From Massilibacillus massiliensis (GTDB lineage: Bacteria; Bacillota; Negativicutes; FLKF01), in contig NZ_LT575483.1 of assembly GCF_900086705.1 (NCBI RefSeq), positions 1,631,534 to 1,695,533 of the forward strand: a stretch of DNA of 64,000 nucleotides, in the 5' to 3' direction. Made by a program: the position numbers and the translations under genes. The notes under the pieces were generated by a model. That model worked only from the letters and a program-made list of their open reading frames with translations. It ran no database searches and had not been told where the DNA came from. Positions 63,976 through 64,000 of this stretch are shown piece after piece; position 1 is the stretch's first letter, and each line of letters begins with the position of its first letter.

Positions 63976-64000
63976 GTTCATCCCTCCATAAAGCGCATGC

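Overview
The window is a chromosomal piece of a low-GC Firmicute. The order upp-glyA-ywlG-rpiB-ywlE-mntP-sua5-prmC-prfA, with an ATP synthase operon beginning at the left edge, matches the Bacillus/Clostridium core arrangement. Strong AGGAGG-type ribosome sites, a Tat-exported formate dehydrogenase with an FdhE maturation protein, and a cyanophycin synthetase/cyanophycinase pair make an anaerobic Negativicutes-type member (Sporomusa/Selenomonas relatives) the best guess. That placement is inference; no rRNA or tRNA was recognised here.

Layout. 1-14.6 kb: housekeeping genes, mostly on the minus strand: start of the ATP synthase operon, wecB and tagO-like cell-envelope sugar genes, a double-domain MazG-like protein, comEB, upp, glyA, the ywlG-to-sua5 set, prmC, prfA, yqhQ, rpmE. 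14.7-35.6 kb: a defence and accessory island. It holds a complete type I-B CRISPR-Cas operon (cas6-cas8b-cas7-cas5-cas3-cas4-cas1-cas2, minus strand) and three arrays with about 65 spacers. Between them lie a RhuM-type protein, an XRE regulator, a Fic protein, a broken Doc toxin with its small antitoxin, and three tandem phage-tail-collar proteins. 35.6-39.1 kb: an old-yellow-enzyme reductase and two tandem tricarboxylate-type binding lipoproteins. 39.2-48.4 kb: a cysteine-type, membrane-bound, exported formate dehydrogenase (fdhA-fdhE-fdhB-fdhC), divergent fdhD, and a molybdate ABC transporter (modB, modC) without modA. 48.7-51.5 kb: small membrane proteins, an RpiR regulator and an aspartate-racemase-like enzyme. 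51.5-64 kb: a radical SAM protein, pth, prs, glmU, a nucleotidyltransferase, a GntR regulator, ispE, cheW, cphA, cphB, an L,D-transpeptidase and a HipA-like kinase.

How parts work together. The formate dehydrogenase block is a functional unit: molybdate uptake, sulfur transfer to the cofactor by FdhD, maturation by FdhE, and an exported catalytic/iron-sulfur/cytochrome b complex. The CRISPR block is also self-contained. All three arrays are read on the minus strand, so new spacers enter at the right-hand end of each. Their leaders share an inverted repeat (TCTGTCG...CGACAGA) exactly 148 nt from the first repeat and with the same arm spacing in every copy, although the sequence between has diverged in the array next to cas2.

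Most unusual observations: (1) the fixed-geometry leader element and the matching repeat/leader variants; (2) a 30-residue hydrophobic ORF with a perfect ribosome site, a 5' hairpin, its own terminator and an opposing terminator, sitting between two CRISPR arrays like a small toxin/antisense-RNA unit; a second small hydrophobic ORF lies beside array 3; (3) structured intergenic repeats around the modBC region, one showing compensatory base changes between copies and one placed directly after stop codons in both copies; (4) a degenerate CRISPR-repeat-like word in the cas promoter region; (5) a Doc toxin disabled by an early in-frame stop.
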